Positions 23,654-34,000 of a DNA stretch of 64,000 nucleotides are shown here, piece after piece. Source of the stretch: Affinundibacterium baiyunense (lineage in GTDB: Bacteria; Pseudomonadota; Gammaproteobacteria; Burkholderiales; Burkholderiaceae_D); NCBI RefSeq assembly GCF_018139645.1, contig NZ_JAGSPM010000012.1, positions 1-64,000 on the forward strand, given 5' to 3'. The position numbers and the translations under genes are program-made. The notes beneath the pieces were generated by a model. That model had not been told where the DNA came from. It did no database searches and saw only the letters and a program-made list of their open reading frames with translations. How positions within the stretch are numbered: the first letter of the stretch is position 1; each line of letters starts with the position of its first letter.

Positions 23654-24715
23654 TCACAGCGTTTCCGCCATTAAAAGAAGTCGATTCACAAAGCCATCCA
23701 AACTCGTTTGCTTTGCAGAAGGAATGAACATCGCATTTGCTAACAATATCAGCGTCATTTTTTTCTGTGGCACTTGTCGAAATGCCGTCGCCATGCCACC
23801 GGTAAAGCCATAGGAAGCGACTCCGTCCACATATATCAAATCCCAGCCATGTGCAAAACTTCTGGCTTGGTCATACACAAATGCTTGTCGCAAATTCGCT
23901 AAGCTCGTCGCAGATAGCAAGATACCGCTCTCTAGTTTCCTATGCCATTCGAGAAAAGCATTCATACTCATATTTAAACCGGCTGCCCCGTAGTTATACT
24001 GCGGAAAGTGCCAGTTTCGCTTCATCAATTTACTTCCAACGTTGTTATATCCCACACTAAAGTGAGGATGAACAGCGAGATGATTACCCTCGAAAAAAAC
24101 TGTCTCTTGCGTACCTAAAAACTGCGTTGTCAAAATATAGTTGCTTAGGCTTTGTCCCGTGATTTTCTGGAAAATGCGATTCAGTAACCAATAATTGGTT
24201 TGGTTGTAATCAAACTTTGCACCGGGTTTAAACAGGATGGCTTGTGCGTATACAGCTTGCTGCGCCTCACTCTCAACCTGATTTTCGTAAACCACAATAT
24301 CAGGTAAGCCAGAAGAGTGACTCAATAAATGCTTGATCTTCACCTCCCGCCAAGTTTCCGGAAGATCGTCTAATAAATCGGCCAAATTACTATCAAGTGA
24401 AATTTTCTTTTGTTCTATTAATTGATGTACTGCGACGACAGAAAATATCTTAGTTGTTGAAAAAAGAGGAAACACCGTTTCATCAGAAACCGACACATCA
24501 AATTCAATATTCGCTGTTCCATAATTTGCTCGATGGATCACCTTACCATCTCGCACAATCGCCAATGCTAAACCGGGAATGCGATGTGATTGCTGAATCT
24601 CTCGTACGTAACGATCAATTGCAACCTTTGCTGATACTTCCGCAAAACTATACGCAGGCAGCAGTAGCATCAAGATAAAACTAAGACAAATTCGAGTTAT
24701 CAATATCAACATCAT
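23654..24715 (-). CDS. Beta-lactamase-family serine hydrolase (class C fold)
   Basis: The 353-residue protein has a signal peptide (residues 1-25, SFAEVSA). The nucleophile motif STTK lies near residues 86-89 and the second motif Y-x-N in 'KFDYNQTNYWLLN' near residue 165. A Gly-rich region near the end (YGFTGGMATAFRQVP) replaces the KTG motif with FTGG. This family includes esterases, D-aminopeptidases and penicillin-binding-like enzymes; true beta-lactamase activity is unlikely. The gene lies between the NTF2-like gene (convergent) and the DJ-1 fusion gene (same strand), with a terminator separating the latter. Confidence 0.85.
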   Translation of the reverse strand: MMLILITRICLSFILMLLLPAYSFAEVSAKVAIDRYVREIQQSHRIPGLALAIVRDGKVIHRANYGTANIEFDVSVSDETVFPLFSTTKIFSVVAVHQLIEQKKISLDSNLADLLDDLPETWREVKIKHLLSHSSGLPDIVVYENQVESEAQQAVYAQAILFKPGAKFDYNQTNYWLLNRIFQKITGQSLSNYILTTQFLGTQETVFFEGNHLAVHPHFSVGYNNVGSKLMKRNWHFPQYNYGAAGLNMSMNAFLEWHRKLESGILLSATSLANLRQAFVYDQARSFAHGWDLIYVDGVASYGFTGGMATAFRQVPQKKMTLILLANAMFIPSAKQTSLDGFVNRLLLMAETL

Positions 24716-24730
24716 TTTTCTCTAATTTAA

Positions 24731-24760
24731 GAAAACCCAATGTCTTAACGGCATTGGGCC
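24731..24760 (-). terminator. Terminator of the DJ-1/NTF2 fusion gene
   Basis: On the minus strand CCCAATG and CATTGGG form a 7-bp stem with a 9-base loop followed by TTTTCTT. It lies 38 bases after the fusion gene stop and just before the serine hydrolase start, so the two genes are probably separate units. Confidence 0.75.
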
Positions 24761-24797
24761 TTCTTCGTGTTATTAGTCTAAATTCGCACTAGTTAAA

Positions 24798-26027
24798 TTA
24801 AACTGGTCTTGATGTAAATGACTTGTGAATGATTTTCCAAACACCTTTTACTTTTGCCAGCATTAAATAATCAGTAAATACACGAAAGCCTGGAACCAAT
24901 ATCTCGATCTTTGCCATGGCGACATTTTTTTCATAATCGATCGTGACGATTTTTCCTTGACGTGTATTACTCTTGCCAACCGCAATATTGGCGATATAGG
25001 TTTTCCCTTTCCAAACATCTAGACTGTCATTCTTAATCGAATAAAGATTAAGGTCTTCATGAAAAGCTTTACGTACACGATCAGGTTCACCATTCGCGGT
25101 ACCATCTATGTAGTCTGTCAATACAAGTCTAATTTGATCAAGTTCGGCCTTTTCGTCTTGCGCTACGGAGCCTAGTCCATGCGCCTTCAAATATTCCACG
25201 ATTTCCTTGGCGACCAAACTCGATGAGGAAGGATCTTGTCCGGTAATCAAACGACCATCTCGAATATAAAATTTATCGCCCCAATTGGGGGAATACTTGA
25301 AGTGAGCACCTGCCGCCTGAACCGCTTGATCCATCTTGAACGGAAAAGTAGCGTAGTACGGTCGGTCCTTACGCTCGAAGGCATCAGGAAACCCGGTAAT
25401 ATTTTTTCCATCTAGCAAAGACTTCCCATCATTTCCCGCCAAATAGACTAAACCAGCGGTTCCGTGACACACTGCCGAGACAAGGCCGTTGTTCTCATAA
25501 ATGCTGACCACCAATTTCTGAATCGCACGATTTTCAGCGACACCAAACATCGCCGCACCGCCACCGCTGTAATAGACCGCGGCATAATCCGCAAAATTGA
25601 GCTCTTCAGGTCGATAGGTACGCTCCAGCTTATTCATGAAGTTCTCGTCGTAAAGATACTTTTTCTGGATTGGGATCGAGGTATTTACATAATCTATCGG
25701 AATTGCACCACCTTCTGGGCTGACAATATCCACGCGATAGCCATGATTCACAAAGACGTCGTAGGCCATCACAATTTCTTCAAAGTGATTCGCGGCAGGA
25801 ATATCAGACTTGCCGTAAAAATGCTGATTTGAGGTAACAAACAAAATCCGTCGTGGATTGCTTTGCTTAGCGATCCCAGCTTGCTCCTTCAAACCGGATT
25901 GATTAGTACCAAGTACTGTGCTGCCAAACGAAAGGGAGGAGGCTGCCTGCGTAGCCCCAAATACACCAAACAATAAATAAGCTGCAAGAAAAACACGAGA
26001 AAGAAAAATAAAACAACTTAGCTTCAT
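24798..26027 (-). CDS. Secreted DJ-1/PfpI domain fused to an NTF2-like domain
   Basis: The 409-residue protein has a signal peptide (about 1-28, ending TQAAS). Residues 55-285 are a DJ-1/PfpI domain, with 'RRILFVTSNQHFYGKSDIPA' at the start and the nucleophile elbow 'SAVCHGTAGLVYL' (Cys near residue 188). Residues 290-409 are an NTF2-like lumazine-binding domain ('VLTDYIDGTANGEPDRVRKAFHEDLNL', 'FTDYLMLAKVKGVWKIIHKSF'). The DJ-1 part belongs to the chaperone, glyoxalase or amidase-like superfamily. A secreted fusion of the two is unusual. AAGGTG lies 6 bases before the ATG. Confidence 0.8.
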   Translation of the reverse strand: MKLSCFIFLSRVFLAAYLLFGVFGATQAASSLSFGSTVLGTNQSGLKEQAGIAKQSNPRRILFVTSNQHFYGKSDIPAANHFEEIVMAYDVFVNHGYRVDIVSPEGGAIPIDYVNTSIPIQKKYLYDENFMNKLERTYRPEELNFADYAAVYYSGGGAAMFGVAENRAIQKLVVSIYENNGLVSAVCHGTAGLVYLAGNDGKSLLDGKNITGFPDAFERKDRPYYATFPFKMDQAVQAAGAHFKYSPNWGDKFYIRDGRLITGQDPSSSSLVAKEIVEYLKAHGLGSVAQDEKAELDQIRLVLTDYIDGTANGEPDRVRKAFHEDLNLYSIKNDSLDVWKGKTYIANIAVGKSNTRQGKIVTIDYEKNVAMAKIEILVPGFRVFTDYLMLAKVKGVWKIIHKSFTSRPV

Positions 26028-26504
26028 ACACGCACCTTAATTCAAAGATCAAATCGTTAACGGATGCGAATGCAGGAGCAAGTTATCTAAAAGTGCAAGC
26101 TGTAAAACTTTTCCAAAAGCCTGTTACGACTTTTGAATATCAACTCAACGCCCAAATTCGCTTAAGGCAATTTACTGGAATGCAGTAAATTCGCTATGGC
26201 AAACCGCGATTTCGGACTTCAGAAACATGATTTCGGAGTGTTTTTCTATTGAATAAGATCTAGCAAGAAGAATTTGCTTAATTAAGTACTTAGTGTCTTG
26301 GGGATGAGTTAACAAAATTCGAATCCACTTTTAAGCAATCAGTTACTCAATTTTTCAGATTAAAGATCCAGTAAGACTTGTGATACTGTATTAAATCGGC
26401 AATACTAACTTATCAGCAAACCTTCAGGATTCGCCTCACCTCTGAGGACAAAAATCCACGACAACAATTTTTCTCTTCTTAAGAATAAGCGATCGGAGAA
26501 CAGC
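26028..26504. other. Intergenic region, 477 bases
   Basis: This gap lies between divergent genes (DJ-1 fusion leftward, SPFH rightward). The clearest structure is a 9-bp inverted repeat AATTTACTG / CAGTAAATT (26169-26191, 5-base spacer) that could be an operator. GATTTCGGA occurs twice close by (about 26209 and 26229). No coding frame is supported. Confidence 0.45.
26169..26191. promoter_or_regulatory. Perfect 9-bp inverted repeat, possible operator
   Basis: AATTTACTG and CAGTAAATT are separated by GAATG in the middle of a long divergent gap. The arms have no T tract, so a protein binding site is more likely than a terminator. The binding factor is unknown. Confidence 0.3.
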
Positions 26505-27626
26505 ATGGGATTATGGAACAAGCTAAGCAATGAGTTTATCGATATCGTCGAATGGCTAGACGATAATCCGAATGTGATGGTGCATCGTTTTGAGCGCTAT
26601 CAGAACGAAATCAAAATGGGCGCCAAACTCACGGTGCGCGAGGGTCAAGTTGCGGTCATGGTTAATGAGGGCCAACTGGGTAAAGGTCAAGTCGCCGATG
26701 TATTTATGCCCGGCATGTATGAACTTAGTACAGCGAACATGCCGATACTCAGCACTATCAAGGGATGGAAATACGGATTCGATAGTCCATTTAAAGCTGA
26801 GGTCTACTTCTTCAAGACAACTCGATTCACCAATTTAAAATGGGGAACCGCAGGTCCGGCAACGATGCGCGACCCTGAATTTGGCGTTGTGCGGGTAACA
26901 GCATTTGGTATTTATGGCTTACGTATTCGTGATGCCAAAACCGTGTTGTTAGAATTGGTAGGTACGCAAGCCGACTTTACCGTACAAGATATCGAAGAAA
27001 ATCTACGCGGCAAAATTGGTTTGCGCATCAAAGAAGTGATGCCAGAAATTGGCGTGCCAGTGATTGATTTAGAAAGTAAAGTCAGCGTCGTCGGACAACG
27101 CATACAAGAAAAAATCGCCGCTGATTTTGAGCAATATGGTTTAGAACTATGCGAAGTCCAAGTGCAAGATATTGGTTTACCTGAAGAGGTAGAAAAAGCG
27201 ATTGACCAACAAGGTGCGATGCGCGCGATCGGCAACATGCAACAATTCGCCCAGTATCAAGGCGCGCAAGCATTGCGTGACGCCGCACAAAATCCTGGCA
27301 TGGCTGGCGCGATGATGGGCGTCGGTGTAGGCGGCATGCTCAACCAAAGTATGGGTAATTTATTTCAAGCCAATGCGACGCAAACACAAACTGCTGGCGC
27401 AATGCCACCGCCGCTACCAGGATCAACGCCCTATTTCATCGCGATTAACGGTGCGCAAGCAGGTCCATTTGAACGACCAGCTTTGCTAGCACAAGTTGCG
27501 AACGGTAGCTTGACCCGCGATAGCCTAGTTTGGCGTCAAGGTATGGCTGCTTGGGCAAAGGCCAGTGATCAGGCAGATTTGCATGATCTATTTGCAGCGA
27601 TGCCGCCACCGTTACCACCACAGTAA
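26505..27626 (+). CDS. SPFH-domain protein with C-terminal GYF_2 domain (YdjI-like)
   Basis: The 373-residue protein has an SPFH core (about 25-250) of the YdjI/virion-core-like type ('VMVHRFERYQNEIKMGAKLTV', 'GQVADVFMPGMYELST'). A Gly/Met/Ala-rich linker follows, then a GYF_2 domain (about 305-370, 'YFIAINGAQAGPFERPALL', 'LVWRQGMAAWAKASD') and a Pro-rich tail. In B. subtilis the relative YdjI recruits the phage-shock protein PspA to the membrane together with the zinc-ribbon protein YdjG. A zinc-ribbon membrane gene follows here too, but no PspA gene is in view. GGAG lies at ideal spacing before the ATG. Confidence 0.85.
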   Translation: MGLWNKLSNEFIDIVEWLDDNPNVMVHRFERYQNEIKMGAKLTVREGQVAVMVNEGQLGKGQVADVFMPGMYELSTANMPILSTIKGWKYGFDSPFKAEVYFFKTTRFTNLKWGTAGPATMRDPEFGVVRVTAFGIYGLRIRDAKTVLLELVGTQADFTVQDIEENLRGKIGLRIKEVMPEIGVPVIDLESKVSVVGQRIQEKIAADFEQYGLELCEVQVQDIGLPEEVEKAIDQQGAMRAIGNMQQFAQYQGAQALRDAAQNPGMAGAMMGVGVGGMLNQSMGNLFQANATQTQTAGAMPPPLPGSTPYFIAINGAQAGPFERPALLAQVANGSLTRDSLVWRQGMAAWAKASDQADLHDLFAAMPPPLPPQ

Positions 27627-27730
27627 GTTGATTCAAGCTTGCTCAATCAGATCTCACATCAAGCCGATTTCTACCGATGTGAGATCAACACCTATTTCTG
27701 CCTCAACAGCACCGTTTTTTGGACTAGCAA

Positions 27731-28813
27731 GTGACCACCAAAACTTATCCCTGCACGCAATGCGGCGCAAAACTAGAATTTGCACCGGGTCAATTCGCGC
27801 TTAAATGCCCCTACTGCGGCAATCAAAATCAAATCGAAGCAGACGCGACTGAACAAGCGATTGCTTATGAAGAGTTAGACTATCAAGCCTACTTAAGCAA
27901 GCAAGCTGGAAACGAAGCGACTATCGAGCAACAAACGGTGAAGTGTACCGCCTGCGGCGCACAATCGCAGTTTGGACCACATATCGTATCGGATCGCTGC
28001 CCATTTTGCGCCGCACCGATGATCGCAGCCAATGCGTATGCCAAGCGTCAAATACAACCTAAAGCCATCGCTCCTTTCGATATCAAAGAAAGTGATGCAC
28101 GCAAAAAATTCAGCGACTGGGTACATGGCTTATGGTTTGCGCCAAATGCACTCAAACGCGCCTATCGCGCCGAACGCGGATTAAAGGGGATTTACACACC
28201 CTACTGGACCTATGACGCCGATTCTGACACGACGTATCAAGGACAGCGTGGTGTTGATTACCAGGTTACCGAGACCTACGTACAAGATGGTCAAACAAGA
28301 ACACGACAAGTAACGAGAACCAATTGGTATCCTGCAGCTGGTGAAGTCAATGTCAGTTTCGACGATGTCTTAGTCATCGCATCGAAGACACTACCTAAAC
28401 AGTATGCCGATAATTTAGCGCCATGGAATCTCAATAAGCTGCAAGCCTATCGCGACGATTACGTCTCAGGCTTTACGGTCGAGGCATATCAGGTCGCACT
28501 AGAACCCGGTTTTGTCGATGCGAGAGTCATCATGGAAGACGCCATCCGCGATGCAATCTGCCGCGACATTGGCGGTGATCATCAACGCATCACGGCTATG
28601 CAGCCACGCTATTCCAACATCAGCTTCAAACACATCTTGCTACCGATTTGGCTATCCTCGTATAAGTACGGCGACAAGACGTATCGCTTTTTGGTCAACG
28701 GACAGACGGGTGAAGTTCAGGGCGAACGCCCTTACTCGTATTGGAAAATTGCGGGCGCGGTGTTGCTGGCGTTGTTGTTATTGACGATCGTGATCGCGAT
28801 GACAAACAAGTAG
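27731..28813 (+). CDS. Zinc-ribbon membrane protein, partner of the SPFH protein
   Basis: The 360-residue protein starts at GTG 27731 (GGA 8 bases upstream). It has two zinc ribbons: 'CTQCGAKLEFAPGQFALKCPYCG' near residues 6-28 and 'CTACGAQSQFGPHIVSDRCPFCA' near residues 74-96. A beta-rich domain follows ('GLKGIYTPYWTYDADSDTTYQGQRG' to 'KHILLPIWLSSYKYGDKTYRFLVNGQTGEVQG'), then one C-terminal membrane span (IAGAVLLALLLLTIVIAM). Databases often label such proteins as primosomal N'-like helicase, but no helicase motifs exist. The arrangement suggests a membrane-bound partner of the SPFH protein, as with YdjG. Confidence 0.8.
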   Translation: MTTKTYPCTQCGAKLEFAPGQFALKCPYCGNQNQIEADATEQAIAYEELDYQAYLSKQAGNEATIEQQTVKCTACGAQSQFGPHIVSDRCPFCAAPMIAANAYAKRQIQPKAIAPFDIKESDARKKFSDWVHGLWFAPNALKRAYRAERGLKGIYTPYWTYDADSDTTYQGQRGVDYQVTETYVQDGQTRTRQVTRTNWYPAAGEVNVSFDDVLVIASKTLPKQYADNLAPWNLNKLQAYRDDYVSGFTVEAYQVALEPGFVDARVIMEDAIRDAICRDIGGDHQRITAMQPRYSNISFKHILLPIWLSSYKYGDKTYRFLVNGQTGEVQGERPYSYWKIAGAVLLALLLLTIVIAMTNK

Positions 28814-28886
28814 CCTCAAATGTAATTGATCAAACGCATAATCGATGCGGTATAGAAGAGTGTGGATCGCGATTATTCGATTGCAC

Positions 28887-29519
28887 TCAATTCTTCATAT
28901 TAAAAACCGATACCGGTCCTTTTCCATCTGTGGGCTTAGGCTCACAGAGATTGTTCTCCGGCTCTCTACGGAAGGCATTACACTCGATTCGAACTTTAGG
29001 ACAATGTGCCATGTACACCTTATGCGCAGCAGATCCTTCTGGTGTAAAACTCAAGTTATGCGAGTTGACGGCCAAAGTAATACATTTTTGTAGAGCGGCT
29101 TCACCGAGCGCTAATAGATGCTTATTTTCTGCACTTTCTGTGGGCATACGTGTTTTATATTCTGGCCATTTTTCTGTTCTGCGCGGGTGCGAAATATCTG
29201 GCGCTCTAATGGGTAAATTTGGCGTGCCGCGTCCTATCGATGGATTTGGTAAACCATTGTTTTGATTTTGCCCCAGACCTGTTCCGCGCTCGATCATCGC
29301 TGGCGTGACACCAACCGTTCCAGGCATTTTTGATGCTTTGATGTCGCTCTCTTTCGTGGCATTGGGTGCATTACGCTTATCGCCATAGTGCACCTTTCCA
29401 TCCTTATCAACCCACTTATAAACCCCTTGGGCTGAGGCGAATCCGCTCATATTCACCATGATCAAACATGCGATTACGAAAGATAAACGACAATTTTGAA
29501 AGTGCACTGAATCAGTCAT
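28887..29519 (-). CDS. DUF4124-domain secreted protein
   Basis: The 210-residue protein has a signal peptide (about residues 10-30, ending GFASAQG). The DUF4124 motif follows: 'GVYKWVDKDGKVHYGDKRNAP'-type (residues 31-52), a short beta-hairpin common in gamma- and betaproteobacterial envelope proteins. The rest is Pro/Asn/Arg-rich and ends with four Cys (KCITL, HCPKVRIEC, NLCEPK). Function is unknown. It is convergent with the zinc-ribbon gene. Confidence 0.75.
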   Translation of the reverse strand: MTDSVHFQNCRLSFVIACLIMVNMSGFASAQGVYKWVDKDGKVHYGDKRNAPNATKESDIKASKMPGTVGVTPAMIERGTGLGQNQNNGLPNPSIGRGTPNLPIRAPDISHPRRTEKWPEYKTRMPTESAENKHLLALGEAALQKCITLAVNSHNLSFTPEGSAAHKVYMAHCPKVRIECNAFRREPENNLCEPKPTDGKGPVSVFNMKN

Positions 29520-29785
29520 AAAGAACCCAATTAAATAAATATTAATTATAGATTAATATTTATTTATCTCACATTTTGAATACACTTTTGTGCAGTTCTC
29601 TAGCACGTATCTAAGCCCTCAAATAAATCAGTGTTCCGTTCGTCGTCGTATAAACACCATATAAGGCAAGCTTTCTACCATTAGTCATATTTCCATTTTT
29701 GATGTCACCAAGCCGTTTTACAGTGCGCCAAGTCAACAAAATATCCGCTCCTTTGAAGAAGAAATTTGATGAAAGGTACTAGTCT

Positions 29786-30982
29786 ATGTGGAATTACACA
29801 CTTAAATTCGCATATCTCATTCAAGATAAGCCTTCTAGCTGCAACACAAACACACTACGCTTGCTAATGTCTATGCTGTGTATATGTTGCTTGTTATTGG
29901 TTGACACGACAAGCTTACGGGCTTCTGAATTACCACCTTTCAAAGCGCGCGATGGCCGCACTCATCCGGTGGTCGCCGTCATCGCTGACAATCGTTTTAC
30001 TGAACTGAGCGACTATGTGATTCCGTACTCGATACTCAAGCAAGCAAACCTCGGTGAAGTTTATGCGCTCGGAATGCAAGAAGGTAGCATACAAATGTTT
30101 CCCGCTTTGCATATTCGAGCGCAATTTAGTGCGGCACAGTTTGATCAAATGCATCCAACTGGCGCAGACTATGTAATTGTCCCCGCGGTGCATCACAGCG
30201 ATGATCCAAATTTGATCGCATGGATTCAAACGCAAGCAAAAAAGGGCGCGACCATTGTGGGAATCTGCGATGGTGTCTGGGTACTAGCCCATGCTGGCTT
30301 GTTGGAATCTAAAAAAGCAGTGGGGCATTGGTACTCTTTTGATGATCTAAAGAAACAATTCCCCAATACGCAATTTATTAAAGATAAGCGCTATCTCGCT
30401 GATGAAAAAATTGTGACTAGCACTGGCGTGAGCGCATCAATTCCGGTTTCACTGGCATTGGTCGAAGCAATGGTGGGAAAGCCAAAAACGCAAGCGCTCG
30501 CCAACTCGCTAGGAATACCTAATTGGGATGCACAACACCGTAGCGCGGATTTCAAATTATCCGCAACACACATGTGGACAGCTTCTATCAATTGGCTACG
30601 ATTTTGGAGTCATGATCAATTCGTAATGCCGATCTTCAAGGGCATTGATGAATTATCTCTGGCGCTGCTGGCTGACGCCTACTCTCGTACTTATCGCTCA
30701 ACAGTGTTTAGCATGTCTAAAGAAGCCATCACTAGCTTACGCGGTTTACAGATCGAGCCCGATCATATGTATTCAACCAAAAATGCATCTATCTTGAGCA
30801 TGCCCGCCGACTTAGCCGCGGGTGAAAGTTTAGATTGGGTGCTGAAACAAATTGCCAAACGGTATGATGAGAGAACTGCTAGTTTCGTTGCTTTACAAAT
30901 GGAATATCCCTACCGCTCAGGCGCTACCATCACACTAAGCGATCGATCTCATTCAGTCCATTCTACCAATTCAAATAAATAG
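29786..30982 (+). CDS. Secreted GlxA-like DJ-1/PfpI protein without DNA-binding domain
   Basis: The 398-residue protein has a hydrophobic segment at about residues 28-45 (MLCICCLLLVDTTS), which is the signal sequence. Residues 58-255 form a GlxA-type DJ-1/PfpI domain, with 'IVGICDGVWVLAHAGLL' holding the nucleophile Cys near residue 161 and 'IVTSTGVSASIPVSLALVEAM' the later signature. GlxA proteins usually carry a C-terminal AraC helix-turn-helix; here a 140-residue segment of another type takes its place. It may be an enzyme or sensor outside the cytoplasm. AAAGG lies 9 bases before the ATG. Confidence 0.75.
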   Translation: MWNYTLKFAYLIQDKPSSCNTNTLRLLMSMLCICCLLLVDTTSLRASELPPFKARDGRTHPVVAVIADNRFTELSDYVIPYSILKQANLGEVYALGMQEGSIQMFPALHIRAQFSAAQFDQMHPTGADYVIVPAVHHSDDPNLIAWIQTQAKKGATIVGICDGVWVLAHAGLLESKKAVGHWYSFDDLKKQFPNTQFIKDKRYLADEKIVTSTGVSASIPVSLALVEAMVGKPKTQALANSLGIPNWDAQHRSADFKLSATHMWTASINWLRFWSHDQFVMPIFKGIDELSLALLADAYSRTYRSTVFSMSKEAITSLRGLQIEPDHMYSTKNASILSMPADLAAGESLDWVLKQIAKRYDERTASFVALQMEYPYRSGATITLSDRSHSVHSTNSNK

Positions 30983-31013
30983 GACGCGAGTCACATTCAG
31001 AAATCGAATTTGC

Positions 31014-31050
31014 ACTGTGCCTCTATCGCATACTGCTCCAGAGGCACAGT
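31014..31050. terminator. Hairpin between convergent DJ-1-like and alpha-2-macroglobulin genes
   Basis: ACTGTGCCTCT (31014-31024) and AGAGGCACAGT (31040-31050) form a perfect 11-bp stem with a 15-base loop. No T tract follows on either side. It sits between two gene ends (30982 and 31091). Confidence 0.5.
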
Positions 31051-31090
31051 CCTTACATCAATTTGCCATTGCTATTGACATAACCAATCG

Positions 31091-34000
31091 TCACTTACCT
31101 GCACGTGGATCAACCACATTCACCGGCTCAGGTGATGGGCCGTAAGCACGAATATCTGGTCGATACATATCTTCTGCATAGGTTCCTGGTACATGGAAGC
31201 GTCCGGGTGTCACTACGCGCAACATATAGAACAGGTTAATCGGGCTGCCGCTTAATCTAACTGCTGCGACGAATCGATCATCACGATATTCCTTATGCTT
31301 GATACGTTCATCTGCCATCGCTGCGGCCAAATTGACGCCATCGATACTAAATTCTCCGGCTTGCGGACCTTGAGAAATATTGAGATTCTCGACCTCCAAG
31401 CCTGCAGGGATATGATCGATCACCAAAGCATCTTCGACTATTTGTTTAGATTTAGCGGTGACACGAACAATCAACATATCGCCAACTTTAAGACTGCCTC
31501 CAGTCCAAGGTTTACCGGCGACAGTGAACCATTTCCGTTCCAAGCTAATTTTCTCGGTGCTAGGAATCGGCAATTTCAATGGATAACCACTCGCTTCTAA
31601 CTCGATCCAGAGTGGATTTGATCCTTTATTTTCTAGGCTAATACCTTTAATCGCCAAGGCTGGATCAAAACTGCGGCTTTCACTATTTTTGGAACTAATG
31701 GTGCTACTACCTTCCGCAGTTTTTAAAACAACTTCCCAAGGATCGGTGACAGTTCCACCGGCCGCGCGTGCTGCCAGGAACAAAGCGATACGTTCTTGCG
31801 TAGAAAAATATGTGCGTGGTTTGCCTAGACGTTCTGCCAAGTTCGTCAACATCATTTCACGCTGAGGATGAACTACTTTGTGACGCAACATCAACGCATA
31901 AGACATTGCTTGGTCACGCACTGCAGTTCCATAGTCGCCAAGATAATCCCAGTCCCAATCTGTGCGAATCCCATAAGGCTTAGTCATCGCATCATTGAAA
32001 GCGACATCAGCACGTTTCTGGTCGCCCATCAATTGCAGTGCCAATCCCAGATGGACTAAGGCGAGCGGTGATTTAGCGCGATCACGGTAACTATCATGCA
32101 GCAAACGTAAAGACGCTAAGGATGCTTTTTGATCACGCGCTAACATATAGCCGATATGCGCTAATTCAGCGAAGCGTTGATGACTGTTACGGATCAAATC
32201 ATAGTCACGCCAATCATATTGACCATTGGCGTTGGGTTTGACCGCAGCAGGCAATGGAGAGAACTGATTGGCAGCACCGTTCAATTTATCGGTCATCCAT
32301 TTTTGCGCGCGCTTCGTCATTTCTTCCGGCACATTAAAGCCAGCTTCGCGCGCATCTGCCAAGAAACTTGTGACATAAGGTGTCAACCACATTTCATAAG
32401 CACCGTCGTTACCATTCCATAGACGGAAACCACCTTCTGCACCTTGCATACCAGCGATACGACTAATGGCACCTTCAATAAACTTCGCACGTTGCTCACG
32501 GGTATGCGGTACTAGGCCAACGGCCTTTGCACTATCCTCATCAATATAAACATGTGGATACGCGGCACTGGTAGTCTGCTCCAAGCAACCATAAGGATAA
32601 TCCAGCAAACCCTTGACGATACTACGCACATTTAATGGAGGGCGATTCGACATGGCGACACTCAAAGTCGCTGAACCACGATAGAAACGTTCCACCATAT
32701 TCGCATCTAGTTTATGTATTGCACCGGGTTCTATACGCAAGCGACGTGCATCTTGTTCACGCGGTACTGGCGGTTGAATTTGCAGTGCAAATTCACGATG
32801 AATCACAACTGGTTTGGCGCCCGCAGTTTTCAGATCAAGACTAATGCGCGATAAACCAAATGGTTCCGTTGGCTCGACATTAAAACGCAGAATCGTTCTT
32901 TGTTTCGGCACCAGTTTGATATTACGTTCACCATCCGCAATCTTTAATAATTTATCGGCAGAGAGTTTGATTTGAATGCTTTGCTCACTTTGCATCATGT
33001 TAGTGACATCAAGTGCAAAGGTGGAAGTATCGCCAGGACCAATGAAACGTGGTGTTGCGATCTCAGCGACGATAGGCGCGCTGACCACGACTTCTTTATC
33101 GGTACTGCCATATGCATCATCGGTCGATGCTACCACCATCACACGCAAGCTGCCGTTGAAGTCGGGAATATTCAATGGCACATCTGCTTCACCTTTTTCA
33201 TTGAGTTGAACTGGACCTGAAAAAATATCGACAAGTTTGACCTTTTTCGGCATGCTCTTGGTGTCGCGTTTACCTGCATCACCACCCCATTTAATTTTGC
33301 CAGGCGTACCATCCATACGTTCTATTAGCTTGCCGTAAATATCAGTCAACTCGGCGCTAAAACGATGTTTGCCAAAGAAGAAGTCAAACGGATCAGGTGT
33401 TTTAAAACTGGTTATATTGAGAATACCGACATCGACTGCGGATACCGTTACCATAGCTTTTTTACCTGCCGCATTTTCGACTTTTACTTTGGCAGTCATG
33501 CGTTTTTCTGGCTCAACTTGTGCTGGTGTTGTGAGGCTGATTTTCAGTTTTCGCGCCTCACGTGCTAATGGCAACCAAGTTAAGCCAACAGCGCGCGCTG
33601 GAGTAACTTTATCGCCCTGACTTCCAGGACGAAATACCACCGTCGAAATATACATGTCGGAACGATTCCATGCTTTATCGATAGGAATGTTCACGGTCGT
33701 ACCATCCGTACTCACTGAAACACGTTTGCTCCATAAAACTTTATCTGCCTCGACTAACACCAAAGCTTCGCCATCATGTGGCGGCACAATCTTGAGTTTG
33801 ACATCATTGCCTGGTTTGGCCGGCGCGCCCTCTAACTGCAGGCGTACGCGATCAGGGCGGTTGCCGACGCTTTCACTATCTTGTGCATTCCAACCCGCGT
33901 AGAAGAAATAACGAGCAACCAAATTGGTTTCTGGATCGGTGACTTCTAAACGATAACGTCCCCATTTCACAGGCACAGTTAACTTTGCGCGATTCTTCAA

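Noticed and set aside
27731..28813. Primosomal protein N' / helicase annotation for the zinc-ribbon gene
   Set aside because: No Walker or helicase motifs exist; only the zinc ribbons resemble that family.
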